DNA of 14,300 nucleotides from JBDSSS01 sp038224055. GTDB taxonomy: Bacteria > Actinomycetota > Actinomycetes > Actinomycetales > Dermatophilaceae. A program made the translations under genes and the position numbers. This document shows, in pieces, positions 6,274-14,139 of the stretch. The stretch lies in the NCBI GenBank assembly GCA_038224055.1, contig JBBRGO010000059.1, positions 1 through 14,300 of the forward strand, given 5' to 3'. The notes under the pieces are model-generated. The model did not search any database. It was not told the origin of the DNA and saw only the letters and a list, made by a program, of their open reading frames with translations. Position 1 is the stretch's first letter; every line of letters begins with the position of its first letter.

Positions 6274-7521
6274 GTGCGTGCCCTCCGTCAGGTCCTCACC
6301 ACCCGCGGCCGAGCCTTCGTCGGTGCAGGGACCATTCTCGTCGTCGCCGGGGTGGTCTTCGGCTTCCGAGACCTGACCCGCTTCGGTGTGCTCCTCGTCG
6401 CCCTGCCCCTCATCAGCAGCCTGCTCGTACGCACCCGGAAGACGCGGATGCGGATCGAGCGGCACACCGCCCCCGACCGGATCAGCGTCGGCCAGGACGC
6501 GCACGTCGCGCTGTCGTTCGAGAACGTCTCGACCGGCACGACCCCGCTCTTCCTCGCCGAGGAGCGCCTCGACCACGTGCTCGGGGACCAGCCGCGGTTC
6601 GTCGTCGGCCGGATCCCGGCGGGCCGGGTGCGCACCATCGAGTACACGGTGCGCTCCCACCTGCGCGGCCGCCACCAGCTCGGGCCGCTCGGGGTCCAGG
6701 TCCAGGACCCCTTCGGGCTGGCTAACCGCAACGCCGTGCTCGAGGGGACGGCGAGCCTCGTCGTCCTCCCGCCGGTGCATCCGCTGTCGGCGAGCCGGCA
6801 ACCGAGCTCGGGGATGGGCTCGGAGGGCGAGCAGGCCCACCTCATCGCCCTGCACGGGGAGGACGACGTGACGATCCGCGAGTACCGCGACGGCGACGAC
6901 CTGCGCAGGATCCACTGGCCGGCCACGGCCCGCACCGGTGATCTCATGGTCCGGCAGGAGGACCGTCCGGCGCAGCGCCGGGCCGTCGTGCTGCTCGACC
7001 CGCGTCCCGACGCTCACGGCGGAAGCGGCGCGGGAAGCTCCTTCGAGTGGGCCGTCACGGCGGCAGCCTCCGTGGCCGCGCACCTCGCCGAGTCGGGGTA
7101 TGCCGTCCATCTCGTCTGCGCGGAGACGGTCGCGAGCGCCCGGGCGGCCGAGACGATGACGGTCGAGGAGATCCTCGACGTGCTCGCCGTCGCCGGCCAG
7201 CACGGCGACACCGGGCAGGACGAGATCCTCCGAGCCGGCCAGTCCCTCGCGGCCGCAGGCGGTTTCATCGTCGCCATCGTCGGTCCCTCAGGACGCGAGG
7301 TGACCGACCGGGTGGCGAGCCTGCGCCAACCCGGGACGACGGGACTCGCGTTCGTGGTCGACGCCCTCGACTTCGGCGACGCCCAACGCGCCGACGCGGT
7401 CACGCCCCACGTCGAGGCACTCCGCATCGCCGGATGGCGCGCCGTCACCGTGACCCGGGGACTGGAGATCCCCCGGGCGTGGGAGCTGCTCACCGCCGCG
7501 ACGGTCGGCGGCGGACGATGA
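6274..7521 (+). CDS. DUF58 domain membrane protein
   Basis: This 415-aa protein is the usual operon partner of MoxR ATPases. Two membrane helices lie at about 14-30 and 36-53, then a long soluble region. RGRHQLGPLGVQVQDPFGL at 131-149 and the DUF58 core REYRDGDDLRRIHWPATAR at 202-220 are typical of the family. A VWA-like fold follows from about 237 (AVVLLDPRPD), but the metal-site DxSxS of true VWA domains is not seen; DPRPD stands there. The GTG at 6274 starts 6 nt after the moxR stop and has no clear ribosome binding site, so coupling with moxR is likely. The stop overlaps the ATG of the next gene (ATGA). Its biochemical role is unknown; operon context suggests an envelope-linked MoxR complex. 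Confidence 0.92.
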   Translation: MRALRQVLTTRGRAFVGAGTILVVAGVVFGFRDLTRFGVLLVALPLISSLLVRTRKTRMRIERHTAPDRISVGQDAHVALSFENVSTGTTPLFLAEERLDHVLGDQPRFVVGRIPAGRVRTIEYTVRSHLRGRHQLGPLGVQVQDPFGLANRNAVLEGTASLVVLPPVHPLSASRQPSSGMGSEGEQAHLIALHGEDDVTIREYRDGDDLRRIHWPATARTGDLMVRQEDRPAQRRAVVLLDPRPDAHGGSGAGSSFEWAVTAAASVAAHLAESGYAVHLVCAETVASARAAETMTVEEILDVLAVAGQHGDTGQDEILRAGQSLAAAGGFIVAIVGPSGREVTDRVASLRQPGTTGLAFVVDALDFGDAQRADAVTPHVEALRIAGWRAVTVTRGLEIPRAWELLTAATVGGGR

Positions 7522-9854
7522 GCCGCAGACGCTGGCGGATCACCCTGCTCGCCGCACTGGCGACGCTCGCCGCCGTCTACCCCATCACCAGCCTGTTCAT
7601 GGAGGCCGACTGGGTGATGCCCGTCGTCCTCGTCGTCGTCCTCGTCGCCGCCGTGGGTCTCGTCGTGCGAGGGCTGACGCGGAGCCGTCTCGCAGTGCCC
7701 CTGGTCCAGCTACTCGTCGTCGGCTGGATCGTGATGGCCACCTACGCCGGCGACTCCTTCCGCCTGCTGCTGCCGACGTGGGACACCGTCGCGGTCGCGA
7801 ACGACCTCGGCCTCCAGGCCCTCGAGACGGTCCAGCGCTACACGGCGCCGGCCCCGCTCAACGAGGGCGTCACCTTCTGTCTCGTCGTGGCCGTCGCCCT
7901 GGTCGCGATCCTCGTCGACGCGATGGCCGCCACGTGGAGCAGCCCGGCTGCCGCGGGACTCCCGCTGCTCACGGCATACCTCATCACGGCGGCCAACGGC
8001 CAGGACGCACTCGCGCTGCGCTACTTCCTCGTCCCCGTCCTGCTGTGGATGGTGATGATCCACACGACGGCGCGCGCCCAGTTCGGACGGTGGGGCACGA
8101 CGGCCAGCAGCGAGGCCCCCGGCGCGGCTACCGCAGGGCTCGAGGCGACCCGCCACGACCGGGCCGCGCTGCGGGCGTTCTCCGGCGGGGCACTGCGGCT
8201 CGGGCTGCTCGCGCTCGTCGCCGCGGTCGTCGTGCCCGTCGTCGTCCCCCACTTCCCAACCCGCTACCTCACCGACGGGTTGGGCCGCACGACCGGCTCG
8301 GGGCAGTCGGGCTCGGTCGGGTTCAACGACACCATCGACCTCTCGCGGAGCCTCAACAACTCCGACGAGACTCCGGTCCTTCGCTACACGACGACCGGGT
8401 TCGGTCGCAATCCGCTCCGGGTGCTCGCGACGTCGTACTACTCGCGCGGCCAGTGGCTCGTCGTGGGCGGGCGGGGCCCACAACCGGACCAGCCGCAGCC
8501 GCTCCCCCCGCCCGACAAGCGGACCGACTACGTCCTCACGGTCACCGACAACACCCTCGCCGCGCCGCGGGTCGCCGCGCCCTACCCCGTCGTCGCCGTG
8601 TCGATGGAGGGCACGCCGTGGACGATCGACCCCGTCACCCGCGACGTGCGGGTCGGTCAGTCCGTCCGCGGCTACCGGGTGACGTATGCGGACCTCGCGC
8701 CCTCCCCACCGCAGCTGCGTGAGTCCGGAGAGCCGGACTCACCCGACATCACCGAGGACGACCTGTCGATCCCCGACACCGCGGCCGACCTCGTGCGGTC
8801 CTGGTCCGACCGGGTCACCACCGACGCGGACAACCCGCTCGACAAGGCGATCGCGATCCAGGACCACCTGCGCAACACGTCGGAGTACACCTACTCCCTC
8901 GACCTCGGCGCGCCCGTCCGGGACGAGGCCGGGCGCATCGTCGAGCCGATCCGCACCTTCTACGAGACGAAGCGCGGCTACTGCGTGCAGTTCGCCACCG
9001 CGATGATCATGCTCGCGCGCGCCCAGGGCATCCCGGCCCGGATGGCGATCGGCTTCCTCCCGGGCACGCGAGTCGGAGACGCCTGGCTCGTCAAGGCCTC
9101 GGACGCCCACGCCTGGCCGGAGCTCTTCTTCCAGGGCTACGGGTGGCTGCGCTTCGAGCCGACGCCGGGGGCACGCTCGGGGACCCCACCGCCCTACACC
9201 GTCGTCGGCTCCGACGCGGGCGCGACCGGGGGTGGCCGCGCCGTGGACGAGAGCAACGCGACCGCCACGCCGACCTCGACGGCGACCGTGACCCAGCCGG
9301 GCGAGCAGACCGCGGGGGCGACCGACGGCGCCGACTCGTCGGGCTTCGCCGACCTGTTCACGCTCCGGACCGTCAGCATCGTCCTCGCCCTGCTCGTCGG
9401 GCTGCTCGCGGCCCTCCTCATGCCCCTGACGGCTTGGCTCGGTCGGCTCCGGCGCCGGCGCGCCGCCGTGACCCGACGGGACCTCATCGAGGTCGAGTGG
9501 GCCGAGCTCACCTCGCACCTGCGCGACCTCGGTCTCCCGCCACCGGAGGGTGGCACGTTGCGCCAGATGCGGGAGCAGTTCATCCGCGAGGGTCATCTCG
9601 ACGAGGCCAACGCCTCGGCGATCCGCCGGGTCACGACGACGCTGGAGAAGTCGCGCTACGACCGGCCGGAGCGGACGACCCCCGAGGAGGCCGAGGCACT
9701 GCAGCGGGACATCCGCGCCATCCGGCACCAGGTCTCGACCACGCGCGCGTGGTCGACGCGGGCGCGGTCCTTCCTCTGGCCGACGTCCGGTGTGCTGTTC
9801 TGGCGGTCGTTGCCCCGACAGGTCCGGCGCAGCGTCCGGGCCCGGCGGCGCTGA
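7518..9854 (+). CDS. TgpA-like membrane protein with extracytoplasmic transglutaminase domain
   Basis: A 778-aa protein with about seven N-terminal membrane helices (roughly 8-26, 34-51, 61-76, 117-135, 144-160, 169-182, 226-244), an extracytoplasmic region of about 370 residues, one C-terminal helix at about 618-640 and a cytoplasmic tail. The transglutaminase-like core is at about 440-550: KRGYCVQFATAMIMLAR at 485-501 with catalytic Cys489, ASDAHAWPELF at 527-537 with His531, and YGWLRFEPTPG at 541-551, where Glu547 stands at the place of the third triad acid. A Thr/Gly/Ala linker (about 565-610) precedes the last helix. The tail has a helical region like DUF4129. The ATG overlaps the DUF58 stop. 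The family member TgpA of Pseudomonas is an essential inner-membrane transglutaminase-like protein; the substrate here is unknown. Confidence 0.92.
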   Translation: MSRRRWRITLLAALATLAAVYPITSLFMEADWVMPVVLVVVLVAAVGLVVRGLTRSRLAVPLVQLLVVGWIVMATYAGDSFRLLLPTWDTVAVANDLGLQALETVQRYTAPAPLNEGVTFCLVVAVALVAILVDAMAATWSSPAAAGLPLLTAYLITAANGQDALALRYFLVPVLLWMVMIHTTARAQFGRWGTTASSEAPGAATAGLEATRHDRAALRAFSGGALRLGLLALVAAVVVPVVVPHFPTRYLTDGLGRTTGSGQSGSVGFNDTIDLSRSLNNSDETPVLRYTTTGFGRNPLRVLATSYYSRGQWLVVGGRGPQPDQPQPLPPPDKRTDYVLTVTDNTLAAPRVAAPYPVVAVSMEGTPWTIDPVTRDVRVGQSVRGYRVTYADLAPSPPQLRESGEPDSPDITEDDLSIPDTAADLVRSWSDRVTTDADNPLDKAIAIQDHLRNTSEYTYSLDLGAPVRDEAGRIVEPIRTFYETKRGYCVQFATAMIMLARAQGIPARMAIGFLPGTRVGDAWLVKASDAHAWPELFFQGYGWLRFEPTPGARSGTPPPYTVVGSDAGATGGGRAVDESNATATPTSTATVTQPGEQTAGATDGADSSGFADLFTLRTVSIVLALLVGLLAALLMPLTAWLGRLRRRRAAVTRRDLIEVEWAELTSHLRDLGLPPPEGGTLRQMREQFIREGHLDEANASAIRRVTTTLEKSRYDRPERTTPEEAEALQRDIRAIRHQVSTTRAWSTRARSFLWPTSGVLFWRSLPRQVRRSVRARRR

Positions 9855-9883
9855 GGCCGCGCGACCTCGAGACGGCTCGGGGC

Positions 9884-11110
9884 TCAGCCCAGCTGGGTTG
9901 TCGGCTCCGTCGGCAGCAACAGCCGTGTGCCCGGTCGTTCGGCCGAGCCCGTGGTCAGGTGACCGCCGAGGAAGCTGGCGAGCTCGTGAGCGCGCGCGAT
10001 CGTCACGGTCGCCGGTCGCACCCCCCAGTCGGGGTCCGACACGATCTCGATCTGCGCGTGCGTGCCGACGTCGAGGGTGCGCACCGTGACGCGTCGGCGA
10101 CGCGGAGCCGTGCCGTCGGTGGTCGCGGAGATCTCGTCCTCGATGAGGGCGTCGAGCGTCTGCGCGACCGCAGCCACGGGCACGTGGGCCAGAAGGGGTC
10201 GGGTCGACTCGTGGACCAGCGCGGTGCTCGACGCGGCCGCCCGCGCCTGCCAGTGGGCGACGGCCTCGTCGACGACGGCGGTGAGGTCGACCTTTCGCGC
10301 CTGCTCCATCCGGTGCTCGCGGGAGCGCTCGAGGAGCACGGTGACCGCCGTCGAGAGGCGCTTCAGCTCGGTGAGCGACTCGCGGAGGTGCCCCGCGACA
10401 GCCGGGTCGGTCTCCGGCCACAGACACAGGTCCTCGAGGTCGAGACGCAACGCCGTGATCGGCGTGCGCAGCTCGTGCCACGCGCTGTCGGCGAACTGTC
10501 GCTCGTGGACCATCACCGCCCCCAGCTGCCGAGCCCCCTCGCGCAGGGCCGACCCGATGGCCTCGGCCTCGGGGATCGAGGAGTGCGCGATCTCGGCGTC
10601 GAGGTGTCCCGCCCCGAGCTGTCGGGCGCTCTCCGCGAGGTCGCGGAAGGGCCGGGAGAGCCACCGCGCGATGACGAGGGCGACGACGAGGACGAACCCC
10701 ACGATGCCGGCCCCGGTGAGGAGCAGCATCGTCGGTGACCCGATGAGCGACGGCCCCGCCGACAGCCGCTCGGTCTGCAGCACGAGCGTGCCGCCGTCCG
10801 GGAGGTCCCGCCTCGCGGTGATCCGATCGCCCGCGTCGGCGGCGACGTCGCCGACCCGCACCGTGTCTCCACGCGCGGAGGTCCAGGTCGCCTGTTCGCC
10901 CGGGCCGATGGCGCTGGTGAGCACGGCCTTGCCCGCACCGACCGAGTCGGGCCGTGCCACGAGGAGTGCGATGAGGCTCGCGGAGCGGTCGAGCTGTTCC
11001 TGCTGCTGGGCGGCGGCGACGTCGGTGTGGATGGAGGCGCGCAGGACGGGATAGAGGGACACGAGCGCGACCGTCAGTCCGACGACGAGGGCGACGAGCC
11101 GTCTACGCAT
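9884..11110 (-). CDS. Sensor histidine kinase with degenerate ATP-binding domain
   Basis: A 408-aa membrane sensor kinase. Helices at about 5-22 and 127-147 enclose an extracytoplasmic sensor of about 100 residues; a HAMP region (about 148-200) follows. The dimerisation domain has the phosphoacceptor motif WHELRTPITALR (His212). The C-terminal catalytic domain is odd: where a canonical N box has LDNLLDNALRY the sequence is LDALIEDEISA (319-329), with Asp325 at the Mg-binding Asn, and the G1 box reads DPDWG (359-363) in place of DxGxG. The G2 region LGGHL...GTRLLLP (381-400) is normal. It may be a weak kinase or mainly a phosphatase. The ATG at 11110 overlaps the regulator gene by 8 nt, so the two are coupled. 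The stop lies 29 bp from the convergent transglutaminase gene, with no hairpin between. Confidence 0.88.
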   Translation of the reverse strand: MRRRLVALVVGLTVALVSLYPVLRASIHTDVAAAQQQEQLDRSASLIALLVARPDSVGAGKAVLTSAIGPGEQATWTSARGDTVRVGDVAADAGDRITARRDLPDGGTLVLQTERLSAGPSLIGSPTMLLLTGAGIVGFVLVVALVIARWLSRPFRDLAESARQLGAGHLDAEIAHSSIPEAEAIGSALREGARQLGAVMVHERQFADSAWHELRTPITALRLDLEDLCLWPETDPAVAGHLRESLTELKRLSTAVTVLLERSREHRMEQARKVDLTAVVDEAVAHWQARAAASSTALVHESTRPLLAHVPVAAVAQTLDALIEDEISATTDGTAPRRRRVTVRTLDVGTHAQIEIVSDPDWGVRPATVTIARAHELASFLGGHLTTGSAERPGTRLLLPTEPTTQLG

Positions 11111-12074
11111 CGGACGGTGAGGCTTCCAACCGGAAGCCGACCCCCCGGACGCTGACGATGCGGATGTCGGCCGCGGTCCCCGACAGCTTCTGACGAAGAC
11201 GCCCGATGGTGACATCCAGGGTCTTGGTGGAGCCGAACCAGTTCTCGTCCCACACCTCGTCCATGAGCCGCTCACGGGTGAAGACGGCACCGCGGTCACT
11301 GTCGAGGAGCGCGAGGACGTCGAACTCCTTCGAGGTGAGGTAGAGCTCCTCGTCCTGCGCCCACACGCGCCGGGCCGAGACGTCGACCCGGAGGGGTTGC
11401 GGCCCCTCGGGCGTCGAGGAGTCCGCTGCCTCAGGTCCCGCTGCGGCCACGGTGGTCGGGACGGCCGACCCCGGGTCCGCGACAGGAGCCGTGGCCGGGG
11501 GATGCGCGGTACCGGGGCGGATGACGCCGGTGCGACGCAGCAGAGCCCGCACCCGGGCGAGCAGCTCGCTGAGCCCGAATGGCTTGGAGAGGTAGTCGTC
11601 GGCCCCCACGTCGAGACCGACGACCCGGTCGAGCTCGCCGCCGCGGGCGGTGAGGATGAGGATGCCGGCCCGGTATCCGCCAGAACGCACCTGGCGGCAG
11701 ACGTCGAGGCCATCCATGTCGGGGAGCCCGAGGTCGAGCACGATGAGGTCGACTCCCCCGCGCGAGACCCGCGCGAGGCCCTCGGCGCCGGTGGCGACCC
11801 GTTCCACGGTGTAGCCCTCCCGCTCCAGGGTGCGGGTGAGCGGCATGGTGATGCCGTCATCGTCCTCCACGAGAAGCAGGTGCACGGCCACGGGAGCGAG
11901 CATAGGGCCCTCGCCCTCACCGGCCACCTGGGCGACGTCGGACTCCGCGGTGCTGTCGGCCTCGTCCGGCGAGGGCTCGGACCACAGATCCACGAAGCCC
12001 GGCTGCGCCGCGCCGCCTGGGGCCTCGGGTGACGTCATGCGTGGCGCCGCGAACCTCCTCAGCAGCGATCCCAT
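11103..12074 (-). CDS. OmpR/PhoB-family response regulator
   Basis: This DNA-binding regulator is the partner of the adjacent histidine kinase. With the start at 12074 it has 323 aa. The receiver domain (about 64-182) is complete: acidic pocket Glu70-Asp71-Asp72 in LLLVEDDDG, phosphoacceptor Asp114 in IVLDLGLPDMDG, Thr142, and Lys164 in SKPF. The winged-helix domain (about 226-317) shows LTSKEFDVLALL, RERLMDEVW, DVTIGRLRQKL and VRGVGFRLE. The linker of about 43 Pro/Ala-rich residues is long for the family. The start is not certain: ATG 12074 overlaps the upstream stop as TGATG and has AAGGA 6 nt before it, but adds 57 acidic residues before the receiver; ATG 11903 (MLAPVAVHLLLVEDD, behind GAGGG) would give a standard 266-aa protein. 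Confidence 0.9.
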   Translation of the reverse strand: MGSLLRRFAAPRMTSPEAPGGAAQPGFVDLWSEPSPDEADSTAESDVAQVAGEGEGPMLAPVAVHLLLVEDDDGITMPLTRTLEREGYTVERVATGAEGLARVSRGGVDLIVLDLGLPDMDGLDVCRQVRSGGYRAGILILTARGGELDRVVGLDVGADDYLSKPFGLSELLARVRALLRRTGVIRPGTAHPPATAPVADPGSAVPTTVAAAGPEAADSSTPEGPQPLRVDVSARRVWAQDEELYLTSKEFDVLALLDSDRGAVFTRERLMDEVWDENWFGSTKTLDVTIGRLRQKLSGTAADIRIVSVRGVGFRLEASPSDA

Positions 12075-13873
12075 CAGAAGTCCTTGTCCGACGTGCCGAG
12101 CTCGTTGACCCGGGTCGTCGACGCGGGCCGCCCGAGTAGGTCGAGGACCTCTGCGGACGGGGTCCAGACCATCGTCGCGGCCTCGCCCACGGTCGACTGC
12201 AGGCCGTGGTTGCCCCCGTTGCCGAGCACGATCGTCACCCGCGTGACACTGACGCCGGAGACCATGATGGCCGAGGCCGTCATCGTCGCCGCGAAGGTCG
12301 TCGTCTTGTTTCTCCGGATGAAGTCCTCGTTGAGGTTGACCGCGCCGAGGTTGACGGTGAAACCGGAGCCCTGGACGTCGACCGTGTCGTCCGAGGCGCC
12401 GAGGTCCAGCAGGTTGCCGTCCCGCAGCCGGACCGTCACGTCCCGGGGGGCGCCGGTCCAGCCGGTGCTCACCGACGTGAGGTCCGCACGGTCGTCGTAG
12501 GTGAAGGTCATGGTGTCGCCGGCGTCGAGGCGCCCGATGGTGGAGCCGCCGTTGCTCGCCTGGACGTCGTGGCCCCGCAGTGGGGTGTTCCTCACTCGCC
12601 GGGCGGGGATCGTCGCCGACACGGTGGTCGCATCGGCGGTGTCCACGAGCACGGCGCGCAGGTCGTAGAGACCGTCGGAGACCCCCGTGGTCGACCAGGA
12701 GCAGCGGTAGGGGCTCGTCGTGTCCGTGCAGATGTCCGTCCACGTCGTCGTGGCGCTCGGCGCCCGCTGCATCGTGACCGACTTGACGCCGGCGGTGGAG
12801 CTGGCGCTGGCCTTGAGCGTGACGGGGCCGGCGAGGCTGTCACCCGGGTCGTCCATCGCGACCGAGGACACGGTGTTGCTGACGAGGCGGCTGCCGACCG
12901 CCGGCGACGTCGCGGGGTTGCCTGCGACGTCCGTGGAGATCGACCGGAGGGTGTAGCTGCCGTCCGCGATCTTCGTGGTGTCGTAGCGGCAGCTGTACGG
13001 GCTCGTCGTCACCGTGCAGGCGTCCGTCCAGCTGCTCGAGCCCGAGGGCGCGACCTGGATCCGCACCGTGGCGACCCCCGAGCCGGCATCACTGGCGTCA
13101 GCGGCCAGTGTCACGCTTCCGCGCAGCGGGCTGCCGGGGTCGGCTGTCGTGACCGTCGGTGCCACGTTGTCGACCAGGACGTGGGACACGATGGCCGAGG
13201 TCACGCTCGATGGACCCGAGGTGGCGACCGAGCGGAGGTCGTAGTAGCCGGTGGTGAGGCCCGTCGTCGCCCAGGAGCAGCTGTACGGGGAGGAGAGTCC
13301 GGTGCACAGGCTGTGCCACGAGCCGGCACCCGAGACGGAGTACTCGACACGCACCGTGTGGGTGGACGTGCCGGTCCCGGAGACGGTCGTGGACAACGGC
13401 ACGTTCCCGCGCACGACGTGCGCGGGTGCGGCGAGCACGACGGTGACGTCGTTGGCGACGGTGGTCTGGAGGGTCGTGGACGTTGAGACGTACCCCGCCT
13501 TGTCCGTCGCGACCACGCGCAGCCCGTACGTGCCGTCGGCGCCCGCGGTCGTGTTCCACGAGCAGCCGTAGGGAGCAGCGGTCGTCGTGCAGAGCGTCGT
13601 CCAGCTGCCCCCGGCCGGCAGGACCTGGACGGCGACGCCCTGGATGCCACTCTCCTCGTCGCTGGCGGAGGCGGTGACGAGGATGCTGCCCCGGACCGGG
13701 CTGCCCGGGTCGACCAGGGCGACGGTCGGAGGCGTCCAGTCGGCAGCGGCGCTGACGCTGGCCGTGTTCGTCGTCCGGGCGGTGAAGGCGGCGGTGGAGG
13801 ATCCGGGCGCCTCGATGCCTGCCACCGCGGCCACGAGGGCCACGGTCAGCAGGGCACGGAGTCGAGGTCGCAT
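12074..13873 (-). CDS. Secreted protein with four Ig-like repeats and a SipW-type leader
   Basis: A 599-aa exported protein. The N-terminus has MRPRLR, a hydrophobic core (7-19) and then STAAFTARTTNTASVSAAAD at 26-45, which resembles leaders of SipW-dependent (TasA/CalY-type) exported proteins. Four repeats of 95-96 residues follow, each with a Cys pair spaced C-x8-C (95/104, 190/199, 286/295, 382/391) inside W-x2-x-C-T-x4-PY-x-C-x-(W/Y), and a PGSP(V/L)RGS-type start; they look like bacterial Ig-like domains with an internal disulfide. The C-terminal domain (about 432-599) is different: HDVQASNGGSTIGRLDAGDT at 435-454, ending TSDKDF. No LPxTG or membrane anchor is seen. The ATG at 13873 has GAAGGTG upstream. 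The stop overlaps the response regulator ATG (TGATG). Function unknown; an adhesin, matrix component or sensed surface protein is inference. Confidence 0.85.
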   Translation of the reverse strand: MRPRLRALLTVALVAAVAGIEAPGSSTAAFTARTTNTASVSAAADWTPPTVALVDPGSPVRGSILVTASASDEESGIQGVAVQVLPAGGSWTTLCTTTAAPYGCSWNTTAGADGTYGLRVVATDKAGYVSTSTTLQTTVANDVTVVLAAPAHVVRGNVPLSTTVSGTGTSTHTVRVEYSVSGAGSWHSLCTGLSSPYSCSWATTGLTTGYYDLRSVATSGPSSVTSAIVSHVLVDNVAPTVTTADPGSPLRGSVTLAADASDAGSGVATVRIQVAPSGSSSWTDACTVTTSPYSCRYDTTKIADGSYTLRSISTDVAGNPATSPAVGSRLVSNTVSSVAMDDPGDSLAGPVTLKASASSTAGVKSVTMQRAPSATTTWTDICTDTTSPYRCSWSTTGVSDGLYDLRAVLVDTADATTVSATIPARRVRNTPLRGHDVQASNGGSTIGRLDAGDTMTFTYDDRADLTSVSTGWTGAPRDVTVRLRDGNLLDLGASDDTVDVQGSGFTVNLGAVNLNEDFIRRNKTTTFAATMTASAIMVSGVSVTRVTIVLGNGGNHGLQSTVGEAATMVWTPSAEVLDLLGRPASTTRVNELGTSDKDF

Positions 13874-14053
13874 GGTGGCTGGTCACCTTCAGTGGTCGGT
13901 GGGCCCGGGTGCCGGGACGGGGTCAGCGGTCCGAGCAGGGCTCGGTGTGTCGGGTGTTTCGTTCGTCTGGCACGACGATAGGAGGCGGCGATCAACGGGC
14001 CGGTAACAGACCCGGGCGGCTGATCCACACCTCGGTCAGGATCACGAGCTCCT

Positions 14054-14106
14054 GACGGGCCGGCCCACCCCTCCGGGGCCGGCACGTCAGAAGGTCTTCC
14101 CGCGGC
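14054..14106. repeat. Direct repeat, copy 1
   Basis: Positions 14054-14099 are identical to 14140-14185 (46 bp); after one mismatch the identity continues for 6 more bases, to 14106. The unit includes a GCCGGCCC/GGGCCGGC hairpin and, on the minus strand, AAGACCTTCTGACGTGCC. The period is 86 bp. Confidence 0.9.
14059..14083 (-). terminator. Duplicated hairpin in copy 1 (terminator-like)
   Basis: Identical 8-bp stem GCCGGCCC/GGGCCGGC with the same 9-nt loop, 86 bp downstream of the first on the minus strand. It would act as a second terminator in tandem, separating the membrane protein gene from the Ig-like protein operon, or it may simply be a passenger of the repeat. Confidence 0.45.
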
Positions 14107-14139
14107 TGAGGTCCCCACCCCAGGCTGCGCGGAGGATCC

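Noticed and set aside
5185..7203. 672-codon minus-strand open frame opposite moxR and the DUF58 gene
   Set aside because: It crosses two well-supported genes, has Arg/Gly/Asp/His-rich composition and shows no family motif.
9855..9883. Terminator between the convergent transglutaminase and kinase genes
   Set aside because: Only 29 bp and no stem of useful length was found, so none is called.
8739..10664. 641-codon minus-strand open frame across the transglutaminase and kinase gene ends
   Set aside because: Its parts are out-of-frame reading of the kinase and antisense of the transglutaminase gene; no recognisable domain.
12206..13486. 426-codon plus-strand open frame opposite the Ig-like protein gene
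   Set aside because: Composition is that of antisense GC-rich DNA; the minus strand carries signal peptide and regular repeats.
12074..13873. CRISPR-like or tandem DNA repeat in the Ig-like gene
   Set aside because: The periodicity of about 286 bp is a protein repeat with diverged DNA, not identical short repeats with spacers.
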